Shown piece after piece: positions 25,860 through 35,612 of a stretch of DNA of 60,980 bases. The stretch lies in the NCBI GenBank assembly GCA_016208425.1, contig JACQYA010000183.1, forward strand, positions 1 through 60,980, given 5' to 3'. The translations under genes were made by a program, and so were the position numbers. The notes beneath the pieces are model-generated. The model searched no databases and was not told where the DNA came from. It was given only the letters and a program-made list of their open reading frames with translations. This stretch comes from Betaproteobacteria bacterium. Lineage in GTDB: Bacteria > Pseudomonadota > Gammaproteobacteria > Burkholderiales > Rhodocyclaceae. Numbering within the stretch: the first letter of the stretch is position 1; each line of letters starts with the position of its first letter.

Positions 25860-27200
25860 GTGCCTTTTTCCGCCTCAACATCATCCGCCCCGCGTCTGGT
25901 TCGGGTTCGCCATCCGGCGCGGGCTAAGGGTAGCGAATCCGCGTTGCCGGAAGGTTCGCTAGGTCGTAGCTTGTTGCTGTCGGCACGCGCAATTGCGGCC
26001 GTCCGCGGAGGGGTGAGTTTGGGCGAAGCTTTGCCGGCGCTCGCCCAGGAGCCTCCCGTCGCGCGTGCCGCCGCGCAGGACGTGGTGTATGGCGTTTTGC
26101 GCCGTTACGGTTGGGGCGACTTCATGCTGGGGCAACTGCTGGAAAGACCGCTGACGCACGGGGAAACACACGCGCTACTACTGGCGGCGCTCTATCGCTT
26201 GGAGACGCGCCCCGAGGGCGCGCATATGGTGGTCGACCAGGCCGTTGCCGCCGCCGGGGAGTTGGCGGGGGGCGTGTTCAAAGGATTGGTTAACGGGGTG
26301 CTTCGTAACTACCTGCGGCGGCGGGATGCGCTGTTGTCCGCAGCTGCGGGCGACGACGTGGCTACGCGGCAGCACCCGCAATGGTGGTTGCGCAGGTTGC
26401 GCAGGGCTTATCCGCAAGCGTGGGAACAGATTGTAGCAGCGGGAAACGGCCCGCCGCCGATGACCTTGCGGGTGAACCAACGGCGCACGACCCAAGCCGC
26501 GTATCTGGGGTGTCTGGAGTCGGCCGGTTTTGCCGCTCGGCCCGAAGGCTGTAGCGGCGTCCAACTGTTCAAGCCGGTAGCGGTCGATAGACTGCCAGGC
26601 TTTGCCGAAGGATGGGTTTCGGTACAGGATGCCGGCGCGCAGCGCGCGGCCGAGCTTCTGGATCCGGTCGCCGGTTCGCGCGTGCTGGACGCTTGCGCCG
26701 CGCCAGGCGGAAAGACGGCTCACCTTCTCGAACGATGCGATCTCGACCTGCTCGCACTCGACAACAAGGCTGAAAGGGTTCGGCGTATCGAGCAGAATCT
26801 GGATCGCCTGGCGCTGGTCGCCACCGTAAGGACGGCAGATTGTTGCGCGGTCGATCGGTGGTGGGATGGGCGACCGTTCGACGCCATACTTGCCGATGTG
26901 CCATGCAGCGCCTCGGGAGTAGTGCGCCGTCACCCGGATATCAAGTGGTTGCGGCGGGACGGGGACATCAGGCGTTTCGCGCAGACGCAGGCAGCGATGC
27001 TTGACGCTCTATGGCCGTTGTTGCGTCCGGGCGGCAAACTGCTTTACGCTACCTGCTCGGTGTTTCCCGAGGAAAACAGCGCGCAGATAGACGCCTTCTG
27101 TGTTCGTCAGCCCGGGGTCGAGCTGCGATATCAGGAGCAGTTACTGCCGCATGACGAATACGACGGTTTTTATTATGCGCTGGTTCGGAAAGCCTTTTAG
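25860..27200 (+). CDS. rsmB: 16S rRNA (cytosine967-C5)-methyltransferase RsmB
   Basis: The protein has an N-terminal NusB-like domain (ARAIAAVRGGVSLGEALP, residues ~40-165). The methyltransferase core has the SAM-binding DACAAPGGKTAHLLE, VPCSASGVVRRHPDIKW, and the catalytic-cysteine motif YATCSVFPEEN. It methylates C967 of 16S rRNA. The start is uncertain: GTG 25860 gives 446 residues; upstream codons to 25650 overlap the divergent transporter and lack similarity. Its 3-prime end overlaps the DUF4390 gene by 26 bases. Confidence 0.92.
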   Translation: MPFSASTSSAPRLVRVRHPARAKGSESALPEGSLGRSLLLSARAIAAVRGGVSLGEALPALAQEPPVARAAAQDVVYGVLRRYGWGDFMLGQLLERPLTHGETHALLLAALYRLETRPEGAHMVVDQAVAAAGELAGGVFKGLVNGVLRNYLRRRDALLSAAAGDDVATRQHPQWWLRRLRRAYPQAWEQIVAAGNGPPPMTLRVNQRRTTQAAYLGCLESAGFAARPEGCSGVQLFKPVAVDRLPGFAEGWVSVQDAGAQRAAELLDPVAGSRVLDACAAPGGKTAHLLERCDLDLLALDNKAERVRRIEQNLDRLALVATVRTADCCAVDRWWDGRPFDAILADVPCSASGVVRRHPDIKWLRRDGDIRRFAQTQAAMLDALWPLLRPGGKLLYATCSVFPEENSAQIDAFCVRQPGVELRYQEQLLPHDEYDGFYYALVRKAF

Positions 27201-27768
27201 ATCCCTGTTTTTTTGTGCGGCCGTTCTGCTGGTTAACGTAACTGCGGTCGCCACCGAAGTAGAGATCCGCAATCCGCTATTGTCTTTCGGGGAGGACGGT
27301 TACGTTCTTTCCGCCGATTTGACGGTCGATTTCAGTCCCCGTTTGGAGGAAGCGGTGGCGAAAGGTGTGATTCTTTATTTCGTCGCCGACTTTGAGCTGT
27401 CTCGTGCGCGCTGGTACTGGTTTGACGAACGAATCGTCAGCCGAACCCAGACCTTCCGCCTGTCGTATCACGCGCTGACCCGCCAGTACCGCCTGTCGAC
27501 CGGCGCTTTGCACCAGAGTTTCGAGACGCTGGAGGAGGCGTTGCGCATGCTCGGGCGTCTGCGCAACTGGGGCGTGGTGGAGAAAGTGGCGGTCAAGGCC
27601 GACGACGGGTATCTCGCCAGTTTCCGGTTTCGTCTCGATCTCACACAGATGCCGAAAACCTTCCAGGTGACGGCGCTTGCCAACAAGGACTGGAATTTGG
27701 CCTCGGAATGGGTTCGCTGGAGTTTTGTCCCGGGTGAAAGCAAAATTGGCGCAGCCGATAGCAGATGA
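27175..27768 (+). CDS. DUF4390 domain protein (secreted)
   Basis: The 197-residue protein has a signal peptide (FRSLFFCAAVLLVNVTAVA) and then a beta-rich domain with LSADLTVDFSPRLEEAV, SRARWYWFDERIV, and FRLDLTQMPKTFQVTAL. This matches DUF4390, a family found between rsmB and ntrY in betaproteobacteria. Its function is unknown; the conserved linkage suggests a role related to the NtrY sensor. It overlaps rsmB by 26 bases and ntrY by four. Confidence 0.88.
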   Translation: MRWFGKPFRSLFFCAAVLLVNVTAVATEVEIRNPLLSFGEDGYVLSADLTVDFSPRLEEAVAKGVILYFVADFELSRARWYWFDERIVSRTQTFRLSYHALTRQYRLSTGALHQSFETLEEALRMLGRLRNWGVVEKVAVKADDGYLASFRFRLDLTQMPKTFQVTALANKDWNLASEWVRWSFVPGESKIGAADSR

Positions 27769-29918
27769 AATATCTGGTTATCGCCGCCGCGTCTTTCGGC
27801 GCCATCCTGCTGTTTTTGCTCGCCTCGGCGAGCGCGAACACGGCGCTGTTCGCGCGCCATTACCCGTGGTTGCTCGGGCTCAACGCCATCGTCGCCTTCT
27901 CGTTGCTGGCGCTGCTCGGCTGGCAGGTGCGCGCGCTTTGGCGCGACCATCGGGCCAAGGTGTTCGGTTCGCGGCTCAAGCTCCGCCTCATGCTGATGTT
28001 CGGATTGATGGCGGTGCTGCCCGGGGTTTTGGTGTATTCCGTGTCAGTCCAGTTTTTGACGAAGAGCATAGAGACATGGTTCGACGTCCGCGTCGAAAAG
28101 GCACTCGAGTCTGGATTGGATCTCGGGCGCAGCGCGCTCGATTACCTGTTGGCGGATCTTTCGGACAAGGGGCACGCGATGGCGCTGGAACTGAGCGATA
28201 GCGGCGACTTTCAGCGGCGCGTGCTGCTTAACCGGTTGCGCGAAAAGACCGGGGTACAGGCGGTGGCGCTGTTCACGGCCGACGGCCAGCTATTGGCCAG
28301 TTCGACCGGCGAGCTGGCGTCGCTTTTGCCGCCCTTGCCGACCCCCGCACACCTGCGGCAGGCGCGTATGGGGCGAGGATATAGCGTGATCGAGGGCGAG
28401 AGCAGCAAAGAGCTGCTGTTGCGCGTTCTGGTTCCGGTAAGCCCGCAGAGCTTGCTCGGAGAGCTGCGCATACTACAGCTGACGCAGCCGGTGCCGGATA
28501 GTCTGACGCAGAACGCCGAGAGCGTGCAGGCCGTGTATCGCGACTATCAGGAGCTGTCGCTAGGGCGCGAGGGGTTGACGCGCATTTATGCGATGACCTT
28601 GACGCTGACCGTGCTGCTGGCCTTGTTTACCGCTTTTGCCTTGGCGTTCGTGTTGGCGCGGCGGCTTTCGGCGCCCCTTTCTATTCTCGCCGAGGGTACG
28701 CAGGCCGTGGCGGCGGGCGACTTTACGCCGCGCCAGGCGATCTACAGCCGCGATGAGCTCGGCGTCCTGACCCAGTCGTTCAACCAGATGACGCGCCAGC
28801 TCAACGACGCCCGGCGCGAGACCGAACGTCACCGCGCCGAAGTGGAATCGGCGCGCGCTTACCTCGAATCCATTTTGGCCAACCTGTCGGCCGGAGTTCT
28901 GGTATTTGACCATCGTTTTATCCTGAGAACGGTCAACGTGGGTGCGCTGACGATATTGGGCGACGATTTCGTCGGTTTGGTCGGAGAAGCGGTAGAGGGA
29001 TGGGAGCGCCAAAGGGAGTTCGGCCGCGCGATCCGGGAGGGCTTTGCCAAACATGGGGACAAGGAATGGCAGACGCAGATCGAGCTCGAACGTGCGGGGG
29101 GGTTGCCGCAGATATTGCTGCTGCGCGGCACGCGGTTGCCCGAAGGCTCAAGCGGCGGTTACGTGACGGTGTTCGACGACGTGACGCGATTGATTGCCGC
29201 GCAGCGAAGTGCCGCTTGGGGCGAAGTCGCCCGCCGTTTGGCGCATGAGATAAAAAACCCGCTGACCCCGATCCGGCTTTCCGCCGAGCGCCTGCAACTG
29301 AAGCTTGTCGAAAAGCTCGGCGGCAGCGATGTCGAGATGCTGAATCGGTCAACGCAGACGATTATCAACCAGGTGCAGGCGATGAAGCACATGGTTGACG
29401 ACTTTTCCGACTACGCGCGCATGCCGGCGCCCGAACTCGCCGCGCTCGATCTGAACGCACTTGTCGGCGAGGTATTGGGACTGTACGAAACGTCGAGAGC
29501 GAAAATCGTTGTCGATTTTGTTCCGGGTTTGCCCCTGGTGTGGGGCGACGCCACGCAGTTGCGGCAGATTGTGCACAACTTGTTGCGCAATGCCGAGGAC
29601 GCTCAGGAAAGTGCGGAGTCTCCGAGGATCGGAATCGTTTCGCGACAGGTAGACGGGCAGGCGGAGCTGTGCATTTGCGACGACGGTCCCGGTTTTCCGC
29701 CGGAAATCGTGGCGCATGTTTTTGAACCCTACGTAACGACCAAGGCGCGGGGTACCGGGCTAGGGTTGGCGATCGTCAAAAAAATTGTCGACGAGCATCA
29801 TGGACGCATCAACATCACCAACCGGCAGCCGCATGGCGCCGAGGTCAGCATCCGGCTGCCGCTGGCACCGGCACCGACGGCATCCGCACCCTTAACCGTT
29901 CCTCCCACAGAGGCTTAA
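27765..29918 (+). CDS. ntrY: Sensor histidine kinase NtrY-like
   Basis: The 717-residue membrane kinase has two or three N-terminal membrane segments, a long sensory loop (about 90-280), another membrane segment and HAMP region (near 300-350), a PAS-like domain (about 360-475), and the kinase core. The phosphorylated His is in RRLAHEIKNPLTPIRLSAERLQ; the ATP lid motifs are NLLRNAEDA, DDGPGFP and GTGLGLAIV. NtrY relatives sense redox or nitrogen state. It overlaps DUF4390 by four bases and is followed two bases later by its regulator. Confidence 0.95.
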   Translation: MKYLVIAAASFGAILLFLLASASANTALFARHYPWLLGLNAIVAFSLLALLGWQVRALWRDHRAKVFGSRLKLRLMLMFGLMAVLPGVLVYSVSVQFLTKSIETWFDVRVEKALESGLDLGRSALDYLLADLSDKGHAMALELSDSGDFQRRVLLNRLREKTGVQAVALFTADGQLLASSTGELASLLPPLPTPAHLRQARMGRGYSVIEGESSKELLLRVLVPVSPQSLLGELRILQLTQPVPDSLTQNAESVQAVYRDYQELSLGREGLTRIYAMTLTLTVLLALFTAFALAFVLARRLSAPLSILAEGTQAVAAGDFTPRQAIYSRDELGVLTQSFNQMTRQLNDARRETERHRAEVESARAYLESILANLSAGVLVFDHRFILRTVNVGALTILGDDFVGLVGEAVEGWERQREFGRAIREGFAKHGDKEWQTQIELERAGGLPQILLLRGTRLPEGSSGGYVTVFDDVTRLIAAQRSAAWGEVARRLAHEIKNPLTPIRLSAERLQLKLVEKLGGSDVEMLNRSTQTIINQVQAMKHMVDDFSDYARMPAPELAALDLNALVGEVLGLYETSRAKIVVDFVPGLPLVWGDATQLRQIVHNLLRNAEDAQESAESPRIGIVSRQVDGQAELCICDDGPGFPPEIVAHVFEPYVTTKARGTGLGLAIVKKIVDEHHGRINITNRQPHGAEVSIRLPLAPAPTASAPLTVPPTEA

Positions 29919-29920
29919 TC

Positions 29921-31174
29921 ATGGCGCAAATACTGGTCGTCGATGACGAAGTTGGCATCCGCGAGCTGCTCTACGAGATTCTTGCCGACGAGGGACATAC
30001 CGTCTGGCTCGCCGAGAACGCCGCCACCGCCCGAAAACTGCGGGGCGAAAGGCGGCCCGACCTCGTTTTGCTCGATATCTGGATGCCGGATACGGACGGT
30101 GTTTCGCTGCTTAAGGAATGGTCGGCATCCGGTTTTCTGACGATGCCGGTAGTGATGATGTCTGGGCACGGCACCATAGACACGGCAGTCGAAGCGACAC
30201 GCATTGGCGCCATCGACTTTCTGGAAAAGCCGATTGCCCTGCAAAAGCTGTTGGGGACGGTCAAGAAGGCGCTCAAGCATGAATCCGCGCCGCAGAAGGC
30301 ACCGCTTACGCTCGATGCATTTTCGAGATCGCCGCTGCTGAAGGATTTGAAGAAGCGTCTTGAGCAGGCTGCCGCGAAGAATCCTGTACTGCTGCTCAAA
30401 AGCGCGTCCGGGAGTATCGCGGAGATTTGCGCCCGCACGCTACAAACGCCGCATACGCCCTGGCTGGATCTCTCCGCTTCGAGCGCGCCGCTCACGCAGG
30501 AGATGTTGCAGAACGCCGAGGGCGGCATCCTGTTTATCTCGGATCTGATGTTGTTCGGCAAGCTGCAGCAAATGAATCTCGTGTTTGCGCTGGAGCGGCT
30601 GGAACGGCACTCGTTGCAGCTGGTTGCGGCGTCCACTCGACCGCTTGCGGCGCTCGCGGAGGCGGGCTGGGATGCCGGGTTAGTTTCCCGTCTTGGCGAG
30701 GTCTGGGTCGCGCTCCCGCAGCTCGCCGGCCATGCGGACGAGGTGCCGGAGATCGCGGCGCTGGTGTTGACGCACCTCGCCGAGCGCGGCGAAATCCCGT
30801 TGCGCCACCTATCGAGCGGCGCGCTCAACGCTTTGCGTATGCACGCTTGGCCGGGAGAGTGGGCCGAGCTGCTGGCTACCGTAAAAAACCTGGCGCTATC
30901 AGCGCTTGAGGACGAAGTGAGCGCTGACGATGTAGCGCGCGTGCTGCAACGCGATTCGGGCGAGGTGGCGGCCAGCCCGCCGCCCGCGCTACCGCTATTC
31001 GACCAATCGCTGCGCGAGGCGCGCGAGGCTTTCGAGCGGCTGTACTTCGAGCACCACTTGCGCCGGGAACAGGGCAACATGACTCGCGTCGCTGAGAAGA
31101 CCGGTTTGGAGCGGACGCATCTCTATCGCAAACTGAAACAGCTCGGCCTCAATCTCGGAAAGCGCGGCGAATAG
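29921..31174 (+). CDS. ntrX: NtrX-like response regulator with degenerate AAA+ domain
   Basis: The 417-residue protein has a normal receiver domain (MAQILVVDDE, phosphoacceptor in LVLLDIWMPD, lysine in FLEKPI). It ends in a Fis-type helix-turn-helix (GNMTRVAEKTGLERTHLYRKLKQLG). The middle AAA+ part is eroded: the Walker A position reads LLLKSASGSIAE and no GAFTGA loop is present. It therefore cannot hydrolyse ATP or activate sigma-54 RNA polymerase in the usual way and likely acts as a plain DNA-binding regulator. It is shorter than typical NtrX (about 450-480). It pairs with NtrY and precedes trkA by 83 bases. Confidence 0.9.
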   Translation: MAQILVVDDEVGIRELLYEILADEGHTVWLAENAATARKLRGERRPDLVLLDIWMPDTDGVSLLKEWSASGFLTMPVVMMSGHGTIDTAVEATRIGAIDFLEKPIALQKLLGTVKKALKHESAPQKAPLTLDAFSRSPLLKDLKKRLEQAAAKNPVLLLKSASGSIAEICARTLQTPHTPWLDLSASSAPLTQEMLQNAEGGILFISDLMLFGKLQQMNLVFALERLERHSLQLVAASTRPLAALAEAGWDAGLVSRLGEVWVALPQLAGHADEVPEIAALVLTHLAERGEIPLRHLSSGALNALRMHAWPGEWAELLATVKNLALSALEDEVSADDVARVLQRDSGEVAASPPPALPLFDQSLREAREAFERLYFEHHLRREQGNMTRVAEKTGLERTHLYRKLKQLGLNLGKRGE

Positions 31175-31257
31175 AATTGGCCCGCGATAAGCGTGGGATG
31201 GCCGGGGAATAGGCCACCGCGAACCGGAGGCAGGCAACGATTTGTCGGGGAGGTTGA

Positions 31258-32688
31258 ATGAAAGTCGTAATCCTGGGTGCCGGTCAGGTCGGCGCGAGCG
31301 TCGCGGAGAGCCTCGTGTCCGAGGAAAACGACATCACTGTGGTGGATACCGACCCTGCGCGCTTGCAGTTCCTGCAAGACCGGCTCGATTTGCGCACGGT
31401 GAACGGCAACGCTTCGCATCCCTCGATACTGCGTGACGCCGGGCTGGACGACGCGGATCTGTTGATCGCCGTAACGCAGAGCGATCAGACGAATCTGGTG
31501 GCGTGCAAGGTCGCGCACAGCATCTTCAACGTCCCGACGCGAATTGCGCGGCTGCGTTCCAGCGATTTTCTGGATAGCGAGACTTTGCTGTCGCCGGAAA
31601 ATTTTGCTGTCGACTTCGCGCTTTGCCCCGAACAGGTCATCACCGACTATATCGCCAGGCTGATCGAGTTTCCCGAGGCATTGCAGGTTCTGTCCTTTGC
31701 TTGCGGGCGGGTGGCTCTGATTGCCGTCCGCGCCTTTGCGGGAGGGCTAATGGTCGGGAGGCCGATCAAGGAGATGCGCGGCCATCTGGGCGGCGAGGTC
31801 GACGCGCGTATCGCGGCGATTTTCAGGCGCGACCGGCCGGTCACCCCCACCGGAGATACGGTGATCGAGGATGGCGACGAGGTGTTCGTTCTGGCGGCGG
31901 ACGAACATATTCGCCCGGTGATGCGTGAAATGCGCCGGATGATGACTCCGGTGCGGCGTGTCATGATCGCCGGTGGCGGAAACATCGGCTTGCGCGTGGC
32001 GCTGGCGCTGGAGAACGGTTACGAGGTCAAGCTGGTCGAATCCAACCGGCCGCGCGCCGAGGTGATCGCCAATACCGCGCAGTCGGTTCTGGTGCTGAAC
32101 GGCGACGCGACCGACGAAGACCTGCTCCAGCAGGAGGCCATCGAAGAAATGGATCTCTTTCTGGCGCTGACCAACGACGACGAAAACAATATCATGGCCG
32201 CATCTCTGGCCAAAAGGTTGGGTTGCGGGCGGGTGGTCGCCCTTATCAACCGGCGCGCTTACGCCGATCTGGTGCAGGGCGGGCCGATCGACATTGCGAT
32301 TTCGCCGGCGCAGGTGTCTATCGGCTCTCTACTGGCGCATGTGCGGCGCGGCGATGTGGCCCAGGTACACAGTCTGCGGCGCGGCGCGGCCGAGGCTCTG
32401 GAGATTGTCGCGCACGGAGACGAGCGGACTTCCCGTGCGGTCGGCAGGCGGATTGGCGACTTGCCGCCCATCGAAGGTGCGATCATCGCGGCTATCGTGC
32501 GCGACCTGGACAGTGTGGAAGACATCGGCTACCGGGGCATGGTCATGCAAAAACGCAAAGGGCATGTGGTGATTGCCCACAAGGATGAGGTCATCCGCTC
32601 CGACGACCACGTAATCGTGTTCTGTCTCAACCGGAAAGTCGTCAAGAGGGTCGAGCAGCTCTTTCAGGTTGGCGTGGGGTTTCTGTGA
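31258..32688 (+). CDS. trkA: Trk potassium transporter NAD-binding subunit TrkA
   Basis: The 476-residue peripheral protein has two RCK units, each with a Rossmann motif (VVILGAGQVGASVAESL at the start, VMIAGGGNIGLRVALAL near residue 237) and a RCK-C domain. It gates the TrkH potassium channel in response to nucleotides. The length and two-unit form are those of proteobacterial TrkA. Its stop overlaps the GTG start of trkH. Confidence 0.97.
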   Translation: MKVVILGAGQVGASVAESLVSEENDITVVDTDPARLQFLQDRLDLRTVNGNASHPSILRDAGLDDADLLIAVTQSDQTNLVACKVAHSIFNVPTRIARLRSSDFLDSETLLSPENFAVDFALCPEQVITDYIARLIEFPEALQVLSFACGRVALIAVRAFAGGLMVGRPIKEMRGHLGGEVDARIAAIFRRDRPVTPTGDTVIEDGDEVFVLAADEHIRPVMREMRRMMTPVRRVMIAGGGNIGLRVALALENGYEVKLVESNRPRAEVIANTAQSVLVLNGDATDEDLLQQEAIEEMDLFLALTNDDENNIMAASLAKRLGCGRVVALINRRAYADLVQGGPIDIAISPAQVSIGSLLAHVRRGDVAQVHSLRRGAAEALEIVAHGDERTSRAVGRRIGDLPPIEGAIIAAIVRDLDSVEDIGYRGMVMQKRKGHVVIAHKDEVIRSDDHVIVFCLNRKVVKRVEQLFQVGVGFL

Positions 32689-34145
32689 GATACCGCCTGT
32701 TCCCGATTCTCCATGTCACGGGGATGATGCTTGTTTTTTTCGGCGCAACCTACCTGATGCCGATTGCGACCAGCCTTATTTATCAGGACGGCACGGCGTC
32801 CAGATTTCTCGGCGCTTTGGCGTTCTGCGTGGCGGTCGGCGCAGGGTTATGGTGGCCGACCCGCCGCTTCAAGCGCGAATTGCAGCCACGCGACGGCTTC
32901 TTGCTGGTGACGCTGGCGTGGGTGATGATGGCGGCGATCGCAACCGCTCCGCTGATGATGACAATCCCCAACCTGTCCTTCACGGATGCATTTTTTGAAA
33001 CGATGTCTGGCCTGACGACGACGGGCGCAACCGTGCTCACCGGGCTGGAACATTTGCCGCCGGCGGTCAATATCTGGCGGCATGAGCTTAATTGGCTCGG
33101 GGGCATGGGCATCATCGTGCTGGCGGTCGCCATTCTCCCGCTTCTCGGCGTCGGGGGGATGCAGTTGTACAAAGCGGAAACACCCGGCCCGATGAAGGAC
33201 TCCAAGCTAACGCCGCGCATCGCGAGTACCGCCAAGGCGCTATGGCTCGTGTATTTCGGCATCACCGCAGCGTGTACCCTCAGTCTGAAGCTCGTCGGAA
33301 TGACCTGGCTGGACGCGATTTGTCACGCTTTTGCCGCTTTGTCCTTAGGCGGGTTCTCAACCTACGACGCGAGCGTCGGTCAGTTTGATTCCCCGGCTAT
33401 CGAGGCTGTGCTGATATTTTTCATGATGCTGGCCGGCATCAATTTCGCAACTCATTTCGTCGCCTTGCGCGGACGCTCGCTACGCGCCTATTGGGGCGAT
33501 GCCGAGGCGAAGGCTTTCGTCGCTTTGATCGTTTCGAGCACGCTTGTTTGCACGACCTATCTGTGGGCGATGGAGACCTATCAGGAGTGGCTGACGGCTC
33601 TGCGCCACGTCGCTTTCAACCTGGTGTCGATTGCCACCGACTGCGGGTTTGCTAGCGTCGATTACGACAAATGGCCTATCTTTGTCCCGTTGTGGATGTT
33701 GTTTCTGTCGTGCATAGCGGTTTCATCCGGGTCGACCGGCGGCGGAATCAAGATGATCCGTACGCTGATTCTCAGTCAACAGGGTCTGCGCGAACTACAA
33801 AAGCTGATTCACCCGACGGTGGTCAACCCGATTCGTGTCGGCGGCATGCCGATTCCTTCGAGCATTGCCGGCGCGGTTCTCGGCTTCATATTTCTCTATG
33901 CGTTGACGGTTGGTGAACTCACATTCTTCTTGGTGGCCAGCGGCCTGGACTTCATTTCAGCGTTCACGGCCATTATCGCGTGCATCAACAATGCCGGGCC
34001 GGGCTTGAACGTTGTCGGGCCAGCACAAAACTATCAGGCGTTGAGCGATTTCCAGACATGGATCTGTTCGTTGGCGATGCTCGCTGGACGGCTGGAAATA
34101 TTTTCGCTGTTTGTGCTTTTCACCCCCTATTTTTGGAGGCGCTAG
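32685..34145 (+). CDS. trkH: Trk potassium transporter membrane subunit TrkH
   Basis: The 486-residue membrane protein has about ten hydrophobic segments and pore-loop filter motifs: SGLTTTGATVLTGLE, CHAFAALSLGGFSTYD, IATDCGFASVDYD and CINNAGPGLNVVGP. It forms the potassium pathway with TrkA. The GTG start at 32685 overlaps the trkA stop (GTGA). It ends 72 bases before hemE. Confidence 0.97.
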   Translation: MRYRLFPILHVTGMMLVFFGATYLMPIATSLIYQDGTASRFLGALAFCVAVGAGLWWPTRRFKRELQPRDGFLLVTLAWVMMAAIATAPLMMTIPNLSFTDAFFETMSGLTTTGATVLTGLEHLPPAVNIWRHELNWLGGMGIIVLAVAILPLLGVGGMQLYKAETPGPMKDSKLTPRIASTAKALWLVYFGITAACTLSLKLVGMTWLDAICHAFAALSLGGFSTYDASVGQFDSPAIEAVLIFFMMLAGINFATHFVALRGRSLRAYWGDAEAKAFVALIVSSTLVCTTYLWAMETYQEWLTALRHVAFNLVSIATDCGFASVDYDKWPIFVPLWMLFLSCIAVSSGSTGGGIKMIRTLILSQQGLRELQKLIHPTVVNPIRVGGMPIPSSIAGAVLGFIFLYALTVGELTFFLVASGLDFISAFTAIIACINNAGPGLNVVGPAQNYQALSDFQTWICSLAMLAGRLEIFSLFVLFTPYFWRR

Positions 34146-34217
34146 CCGTTTGCCGGTGGCGTCGCTGGGAGGAACGCGGGATAATCCCCGCTTTCCTGCT
34201 TATTGGCGGAGCCTTAC

Positions 34218-35312
34218 GTGACCCGACCACGCAACGACAATTTTTTGCGCGCCTTGCTTAAAGAGCCGACCGACCATACGCCCCTGTGGCTGATGCGTCA
34301 GGCGGGGCGCTATTTGCCCGAATATTGCGAAACGCGCAAACGGGCGGGCAGCTTCCTGCAGTTATGCAAGTCGCCGACCCTAGCTTGCGAGGTGACGTTG
34401 CAGCCGCTTTCCCGCTACGATCTGGACGCGGCAATCCTGTTTTCGGACATTTTGACCGTGCCGGATGCAATGGGTCTCGGCCTTTACTTTACCGAAGGCG
34501 AAGGGCCGAAATTCGAGCGCCCATTGACCGAGGAATGGGCAATCCGCGATCTGGCCGCACCCGATCCGTGGGATCACTTGCGCTACGTGATGGACGGCGT
34601 TTCCGAGATCCGGCGGGCGCTCGATGATTCGGTGCCGTTGATCGGATTTTCGGGAAGCCCCTACACGCTCGCCTGCTATATGGTTGAAGGAGCTTCGAGC
34701 AGCGATTATCGTCGGGTCAAGACGATGCTTTACGACCGCCCCGATTTGCTGCACCGGATTCTTGCGGTGACGGCAGACGCGGTAACGGCGTACCTGAACG
34801 CACAAATAGAGTCGGGCGCGCAGGCGGTAATGATTTTTGATTCCTGGGGCGGCGGGCTTTCTGCGGCGGCCTATCAGGAGTTTTCGCTACAGTATATGCA
34901 GCGTATTGTCGCCGGTCTGATAAAGGAGAAGGACGGCGAGCGGATTCCGTCGATTGTATTTACCAAAGGCGGCGGCCTTTGGCTTGAGTCGATTGCCGGC
35001 ATCGGTTGTGACGCCGTGGGTCTGGACTGGACGATAGATATCGGGGAAGCGCGTCGGCGGGTGGGTCACCGGGTGTCTTTGCAAGGCAATCTTGACCCCA
35101 ACGTACTGTTCGCTTCCCCCGAGAAGATCGCCGCAGAAGCGAAGAAGGTTCTGGACAGCTACGGGCCTGGCGATACGGGCCATGTGTTCAACCTCGGGCA
35201 TGGCATCTCGCAATTTACCCCTCCCGAGCACGTTACGGCCTTGGTCGATACGGTGCACGACTACAGCAGAACGCTGCGACAAGAAGCCACAATGAGTCTA
35301 GTTAAGAGTTGA
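34218..35312 (+). CDS. hemE: Uroporphyrinogen decarboxylase
   Basis: The 364-residue enzyme decarboxylates uroporphyrinogen III to coproporphyrinogen III in haem biosynthesis. The family signature [15 protein letters not shown] is near residue 25 and [16 protein letters not shown] near residue 142. GTG 34218 is preferred over TTG 34203 because it gives the usual N-terminus ([13 protein letters not shown]) and follows GGAG at 7 bases. The 300-base spacer to priA holds DnaA boxes. Confidence 0.97.
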   Translation: MTRPRNDNFLRALLKEPTDHTPLWLMRQAGRYLPEYCETRKRAGSFLQLCKSPTLACEVTLQPLSRYDLDAAILFSDILTVPDAMGLGLYFTEGEGPKFERPLTEEWAIRDLAAPDPWDHLRYVMDGVSEIRRALDDSVPLIGFSGSPYTLACYMVEGASSSDYRRVKTMLYDRPDLLHRILAVTADAVTAYLNAQIESGAQAVMIFDSWGGGLSAAAYQEFSLQYMQRIVAGLIKEKDGERIPSIVFTKGGGLWLESIAGIGCDAVGLDWTIDIGEARRRVGHRVSLQGNLDPNVLFASPEKIAAEAKKVLDSYGPGDTGHVFNLGHGISQFTPPEHVTALVDTVHDYSRTLRQEATMSLVKS

Positions 35313-35612
35313 CTTATGCACAGAACCGGTTTTTTTGTCGTAGAATCGTCACAACTTCCTTATAAATCAGTAGTGTATATTTAGCTTGTTGATTTTAAAG
35401 CGTAAAATTTGTGCCTTATTTTGTGGCAGAGTCATGAATGCTTTTGTCGACGTGGTTTCGGATGCCTGATTTGCACTTTATCAACAGACTTACCCACAGA
35501 ATTTGTGGACAACCCGGAAAGCATTGACAGGTGAGTGACTTGGGAGCGATTTGCAGAAACTGGGCGAGCTGATTGGTCAGCTCGCCCCGGCTATTCGTGG
35601 AACCCTCGGTAG
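35313..35612. promoter_or_regulatory. hemE-priA spacer: AT-rich with four DnaA-box matches
   Basis: The spacer contains TTATGCACA (35314-35322, a perfect TTATNCACA box), TTATCAACA (35478-35486), TTACCCACA (35490-35498) and, on the minus strand, TGTGGACAA (35504-35512), each of the last three with one mismatch. About 35328-35445 is AT-rich. A perfect 11-bp hairpin (35562-35572 with 35577-35587) sits just before priA. It could be a second origin-like region, a DnaA titration site or a DnaA-controlled priA promoter. Confidence 0.6.

Noticed and set aside
35562-35587. The 11-bp hairpin before priA as a transcription terminator
   Set aside because: No T tract follows and priA begins 25 bases later; it is mentioned only as part of the DnaA-box spacer.
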